Below are positions 5,406 to 8,458 of a stretch of 8,458 bases of DNA, piece after piece. A model generated the notes under the pieces. That model worked only from the letters and a program-made list of their open reading frames with translations. It had not been told where the DNA came from and searched no databases. The stretch's first letter is position 1. Each line of letters begins with the position of its first letter. Source of the DNA: an uncultured Oscillospiraceae bacterium (GTDB taxonomy: Bacteria; Bacillota; Clostridia; UBA1212; UBA1255); assembly GCA_902462635.1 (NCBI GenBank), contig CABQCN010000036.1, positions 1 to 8,458 of the forward strand. The letters run 5' to 3'. A program made the translations under genes and the position numbers.

Positions 5406-7007
5406 ATGCAGGAGGCAAAATTCTTCATGAAAAGCCATATCCATACCTACTTGGAGCAATATATGGAGAAAGTTTTTTATTTTTCTCTTAAAAAAACAGG
5501 AACGCAGCAGGAAGCCGAAGATCTGTCTTCCGATATTTTTCTTTGTATCCTCACCCAGCTGCAAAGAGGCGTTATTCCTGAAAATTTCTCGGCTTGGGTA
5601 TGGCGGATTGCAAGAAACCGATACAGTGCATGGGCAGATCAGAAGCACAGGAAAGCTGCAATGATTTCGAATGCGGACATCAGCGATTTTGAGCTTACGG
5701 ATGACAAAACCATAGAAAATGAATATGTACGGAGCGAGGAGTTATCGCTTCTCCGACGGGAGTTGGCATTCATTTCATCCAATTACCGCGAAATCGTTGT
5801 GGCGTATTATGTTGACGACAAGCCCATCCGCGACATCGCCCGAACCCTTCAGCTCACTGAAGGGGCAGTCAAGATGCGGCTGCTCAGAGCCCGCAATATT
5901 TTGAAAGAAGGTATGCGTATGGCAAGAAAATTCGGTATAAAAAGTTACAACCCGGAGGATGTGCATTTTGCAGCAAGCGGAAGTCAGCCGAGCGGTCTTC
6001 CGTGGTGTGCGGTTGAAAGAAAAATTCCAAAAAACATTTTATTGCAGGCTAGCAATAATCCGTCTACTGTTGAAGAATTATCGGTTGAGCTGGGAGTTGC
6101 CGTTCCGTATCTGGAAGAGGAAGTCGCTTTGCTTGTTCATGCGACGCTTCTGAAAAAAACCGGCGATAAATATGTTACCAATTTTTTTATAGCGGATAAG
6201 GAATGTCAATTAGATATGTATACGGCTCAACGCCAAAATTCCAAAGAACGCAGCGATAGGATCGATAAGATTGCGGATGACATCATTTCAGTCGTGAAGA
6301 CGATGGACATCGTCAGAAACGGTATGGCCGATTCCGAATTAAAATGGTGGGTAGTTATCCATATCGTTGATTTCTGTATTGCAGCGTTACGCGAATACAA
6401 TATCTCCTGGCCTGAAAAACGAGAAAATGGAGAAACATGGGGTTTTATAGGCTTTGAAAATACGGTGCTTCCCGAAAACTGTGGCATGGGACATAACGGA
6501 AACGGTTCAGAAAATGCGATGTTTTGGTCCTATAAAATCAGCGATTACAATATGTGGGACCGCGTGGGAGAAATGGAATACAATCAAGTCTTGCTTCTGG
6601 CGGATATGATTAGAAACAAACGCAATCTTTCCACGCTGACCCCATTGGAAAAAGAAATATGGAACAGGATAAACGGCAGGTTCGCCCACATCGGAGAGAA
6701 TGGTTCCGTTATTCCGGACGTATTAGTGTTTGAAAATAATACCATAAAAAAAATCAACGACGCAATAACGAAACACGCTCTGTATAATGACGTTATGCAG
6801 AACATCAAAATCGCTTTTGATAATACGGTGAACATATTGAAAAAAAGCAGTATCGATGTACTGCATCATCAGCTTGCCTACTATGCTTCTATGCAGATTC
6901 TGCAAATACGGATGATGACGGTTCATGACGAAGTAGAAAGAAACAGGCTGACGGTCCCGAAAAATCCGGAAAAGAGTACCGTTGCAATGTTCCTTGTGAT
7001 TCAATAA
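5406..7007 (+). CDS. ECF-like sigma-70 family factor with long C-terminal extension
   Basis: A 533-residue protein. Residues 15-83 match sigma-70 region 2, with AEDLSSDIFLCIL and the promoter-melting helix FSAWVWRIARNRYSAWADQKHRK. Residues about 112-170 match region 4, with SNYREIVVAYYVDDKPIRDIARTL and recognition helix EGAVKMRLLRARNIL. A typical ECF factor would end there, near 175 residues. This one adds about 355 more. Residues 207-262 look like a winged helix (PSTVEELSVELGVAVPYLEEEV, then a KKTGDKYVTNFFI wing). The remainder is a helical, Trp/Asn-rich region with no transmembrane helix and no Cys/His zinc motif. No anti-sigma gene is adjacent; the gene appears monocistronic, with a hairpin upstream and a terminator downstream. 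The extension may hold the factor inactive or sense a ligand; that is inference. No convincing promoter was found upstream. The sigma domains are certain, but the regulon is unknown. Confidence 0.88.
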   Translation: MQEAKFFMKSHIHTYLEQYMEKVFYFSLKKTGTQQEAEDLSSDIFLCILTQLQRGVIPENFSAWVWRIARNRYSAWADQKHRKAAMISNADISDFELTDDKTIENEYVRSEELSLLRRELAFISSNYREIVVAYYVDDKPIRDIARTLQLTEGAVKMRLLRARNILKEGMRMARKFGIKSYNPEDVHFAASGSQPSGLPWCAVERKIPKNILLQASNNPSTVEELSVELGVAVPYLEEEVALLVHATLLKKTGDKYVTNFFIADKECQLDMYTAQRQNSKERSDRIDKIADDIISVVKTMDIVRNGMADSELKWWVVIHIVDFCIAALREYNISWPEKRENGETWGFIGFENTVLPENCGMGHNGNGSENAMFWSYKISDYNMWDRVGEMEYNQVLLLADMIRNKRNLSTLTPLEKEIWNRINGRFAHIGENGSVIPDVLVFENNTIKKINDAITKHALYNDVMQNIKIAFDNTVNILKKSSIDVLHHQLAYYASMQILQIRMMTVHDEVERNRLTVPKNPEKSTVAMFLVIQ

Positions 7008-7014
7008 GACAGAC

Positions 7015-7060
7015 CGTCCTCAAATCTGTTCGCCGGTTTGGGGACGATTTGTTTTTTATA
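7015..7060 (+). terminator. Rho-independent terminator of the sigma-factor gene
   Basis: CGTCCTCAAAT (7015-7025) pairs with GTTTGGGGACG (7036-7046) over 11 bp, including two G-U pairs, around a 10-nt loop. ATTTGTTTTTTAT follows. It lies 7 bp after the stop codon. Confidence 0.85.
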
Positions 7061-7120
7061 TCTGCTCACAGAAATACAAAACGACTTACACGATTGCACG
7101 CGCTTTGATCGGACTGCTTT

Positions 7121-7147
7121 GGGGCGCCTAACCGGCGTCCCTTTTTT
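7121..7147 (+). terminator. Second plus-strand terminator before the convergent GNAT gene
   Basis: GGGGCGCC (7121-7128) pairs with GGCGTCCC (7134-7141) through 8 bp with one G-U, around a 5-nt loop, followed by six T residues. It may back up the sigma-factor terminator and shield the convergent acetyltransferase gene, or belong to a gene no longer present. On the minus strand there is no T-run. Confidence 0.75.
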
Positions 7148-7185
7148 ATAAAAGTTGTATACGCTGCAAAATGTCAAACGGAAAT

Positions 7186-7956
7186 TTATCGCTTATTAAT
7201 ATCATCAACAAATTCGGCAGATCTTGCCGTGAGTTCAACCCAAGCAGGTCGAAATCCACTTTTTATGGCATTACGGACAGATTTTATGTTCGACCATGCC
7301 GCACAATAAAACGGCACTTTCCCAAGCTTTAATGTTTCAATGGCAAGCCGGCTTGTGATAGCAGATGCAATACCTTTTCTCCTGTATTCGGGAAGAACAT
7401 CAACACCAATCTGATACATCGTTTCGCAGTCGGCAGAACAGCCGGCAAGCCCGATAAGCCTGCCATTATCAAATGCTCCAACAGCAAGCTTATCCAAATG
7501 CTTACGTTTTTCACATAAGGCATTTTGCCATTCATCGGTATAATACCGTTCAAATTGTTCGGGTGTCATAATCTGAATGCCGTAATCGCAAGGCTGTTCT
7601 TGAAGCTTGTTTACATCGGGCAGAAAATACTCTGCCATAAAGCATACTTTGTATCCAAACTCAGCCAGCCTTTCATGGAGGGCAATCACATTCGGTGCTT
7701 CAAAGCAATGCGCAACCGCATATTTTCCGATATACCACTCTACGGCTTCTTTCATTCTCGGGCTGACCTGTGCAACAATATTATTGCCGTAAGATACAAG
7801 GTCACATGCAAAAGGCAGCGGCAAATAAGCCCTTGCTTTATCGTTTTTTTGCGATATACAGATCTTGTTCTCGGTTGCTAGAAAATCCTCTGCTTTACAG
7901 TTGCAATCATAACCTGACTGTTGTAATGCAATGTACAATATTTCTTGATTTGTCAT
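7186..7956 (-). CDS. GNAT family N-acetyltransferase
   Basis: A 256-residue protein expected to transfer an acetyl group from acetyl-CoA to an amine; the substrate is unknown. The C-terminal half (about 125-245) is the GNAT fold. Motif A is YQIGVDVLPEYRRKGIASAI, in which RRKGIA (192-197) forms the acetyl-CoA pyrophosphate loop. It is followed by an AAWSNIKSVRNAIKSGF segment typical of motif B. The N-terminal half (about 1-120), starting MTNQEILYIALQQS, is conserved in clostridial GNAT proteins I recall, but I cannot name a domain. The start at 7956 is preferred because that opening is the conserved one, with AAGGA at 7970-7974 (a long spacing of 13 nt). An ATG 15 codons upstream at 8001 has only a weak AGGCGG and would add a charged, unconserved tail. 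The gene is convergent with the sigma factor. No clear promoter was found. Confidence 0.85.
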   Translation of the reverse strand: MTNQEILYIALQQSGYDCNCKAEDFLATENKICISQKNDKARAYLPLPFACDLVSYGNNIVAQVSPRMKEAVEWYIGKYAVAHCFEAPNVIALHERLAEFGYKVCFMAEYFLPDVNKLQEQPCDYGIQIMTPEQFERYYTDEWQNALCEKRKHLDKLAVGAFDNGRLIGLAGCSADCETMYQIGVDVLPEYRRKGIASAITSRLAIETLKLGKVPFYCAAWSNIKSVRNAIKSGFRPAWVELTARSAEFVDDINKR

Positions 7957-7990
7957 CTTCGGTGCATCGTCCTTCCTCCGGTCTGCCTGA

Positions 7991-8053
7991 GTATCTTCCA
8001 TCAGATTCCGCCTAAAGGAGCCTGGGAGGGATCTGATGATCTTCCGATGATAC
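7991..8053. repeat. Imperfect inverted repeat upstream of the GNAT start
   Basis: ATCAGAT (8000-8006) faces ATCTGAT (8031-8037). Outside them, GTATC (7991-7995) faces GATAC (8049-8053), but the spacings between inner and outer arms differ (4 versus 11 nt). It spans the alternative ATG at 8001. It could be an RNA leader fold or a regulator site, or partly chance. Confidence 0.3.
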
Positions 8054-8113
8054 CCTCCGATTTCAATGTGAACAGCAGATATTTTATTAACTCCGTTCAG
8101 AATCGCCGCGTTG

Positions 8114-8142
8114 TTGCATTTATATTAAGTTAGGTATATAAT
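8114..8142 (+). promoter_or_regulatory. Promoter of the right-edge secreted protein gene
   Basis: A perfect TATAAT (8137-8142) lies 17 bp after TTGCAT (8114-8119), which keeps only the TTG of the -35 consensus. The predicted start is near 8149, leaving a leader of about 30 nt with AAGGAGGG at 8167-8174. Confidence 0.55.
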
Positions 8143-8179
8143 ATACAAGATAATTATTATGAAGGCAAGGAGGGTTTAC

Positions 8180-8458
8180 ATGAAAACGAAAAAATTAATC
8201 AGCATCTTCATCGTGGCCGCCGTTATTTTTTCCGTTTCTGTCTCCGGGAGTTTTGCCGCGGAAGGAGCCGCAGTTGAAGCGAATGGAAATGTTTTATTAT
8301 TGAATTCATCTTCGATATCCGGGAACGTCATTTTAAACGGAGGAACTTTAAGCGGGCAGGATTGGACTACACCCGTAACGGGGACCGTATACACGGCTTC
8401 GGGCGCGGTCGTCACAAATAAAAATATCGCTGCCGCCGAGTACGAGGGCGTTCCCACA
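8180..8458 (+). CDS. Secreted protein, N-terminal 93 residues (runs off the right edge)
   Basis: The protein starts MKTKKLISIFIVAAVIFSVSV and has a clear Sec signal peptide, with probable cleavage after SGSFA (about residue 27). The mature part visible (about 28-93) is rich in Ser, Gly, Asn, Thr and Val, with short strand-like steps such as SGNVILNGGTLSG and TGTVYTASGAVVT. This looks like a beta-helix or bactofilin-like (polymer-forming) repeat, but too little is present to assign a family. AAGGAGGG (8167-8174) lies 5 nt before the ATG at 8180-8182. There are no cysteines after the signal peptide, so it is not a lipoprotein at this end. The protein is probably exported to the surface or medium. 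Confidence 0.85.
   Translation, partial: MKTKKLISIFIVAAVIFSVSVSGSFAAEGAAVEANGNVLLLNSSSISGNVILNGGTLSGQDWTTPVTGTVYTASGAVVTNKNIAAAEYEGVPT

Noticed and set aside
7048..7129. Possible gene remnant ending YTIARALIGLLWGA
   Set aside because: It has no start or ribosome binding site, crosses the first terminator, and is too short to match to a family, so it was not called a pseudogene.
7525..7881. 118-codon plus-strand frame opposite the acetyltransferase
   Set aside because: It has no ribosome binding site, and the minus strand carries a clear GNAT motif over the same bases.
7981..8179. T-box or other riboswitch in the region before the right-edge gene
   Set aside because: No T-box sequence, no T-tailed hairpin and no recognisable aptamer core is present; a simple promoter and short leader explain the start of the gene.

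Overview
The window looks like chromosomal DNA from a low-to-mid GC Gram-positive anaerobe of the class Clostridia. The reasons are the purine-rich AGGAGG-type ribosome binding sites before almost every gene, sigma-A-type promoters, a long-form hibernation-promoting factor, an MsmX/UgpC-type sugar-transport ATPase, and a Pro/Thr-rich surface protein with a C-terminal membrane anchor. No rRNA, tRNA, CRISPR array, insertion sequence or phage gene is visible. The genus cannot be told from the sequence.

Layout. At the left edge, minus strand, lies the 5' end of a coiled-coil protein (118 to beyond 1) with its own promoter and a hairpin leader. Next comes a 471-residue secreted, membrane-anchored surface protein (1718-303, minus) with a near-consensus promoter and a strong terminator. 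Across an AT-rich divergent gap of about 330 bp is a lone sugar-ABC ATPase, ugpC/msmX (2051-3163, plus), ending in a textbook terminator. A Nudix hydrolase (3846-3226, minus) converges on it. The Nudix gene is divergent from an unrecognised 199-residue protein (4017-4616, plus). hpf follows (4693-5235, plus), with a strong extended -10 promoter whose -35 box lies inside a perfect 17-bp palindrome. A 533-residue ECF-like sigma factor with a very long C-terminal extension follows (5406-7007, plus). Then come a convergent GNAT acetyltransferase (7956-7186, minus) and the first 93 residues of another secreted protein (8180 to beyond 8458, plus).

The genes do not form one operon. Almost every gene has its own promoter, terminator or opposite orientation, so this is a run of single-gene transcripts. 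Common themes are cell-surface or secreted proteins at both ends, carbohydrate import energised by a shared ATPase, and stress or stationary-phase control (hpf, Nudix, sigma factor). That thematic link is inference.

The points most worth a second look are the sigma factor with about 355 extra residues and no anti-sigma neighbour, the palindrome on the hpf promoter, and the two-tier hairpin after hpf. I see no clear multi-gene novel system.
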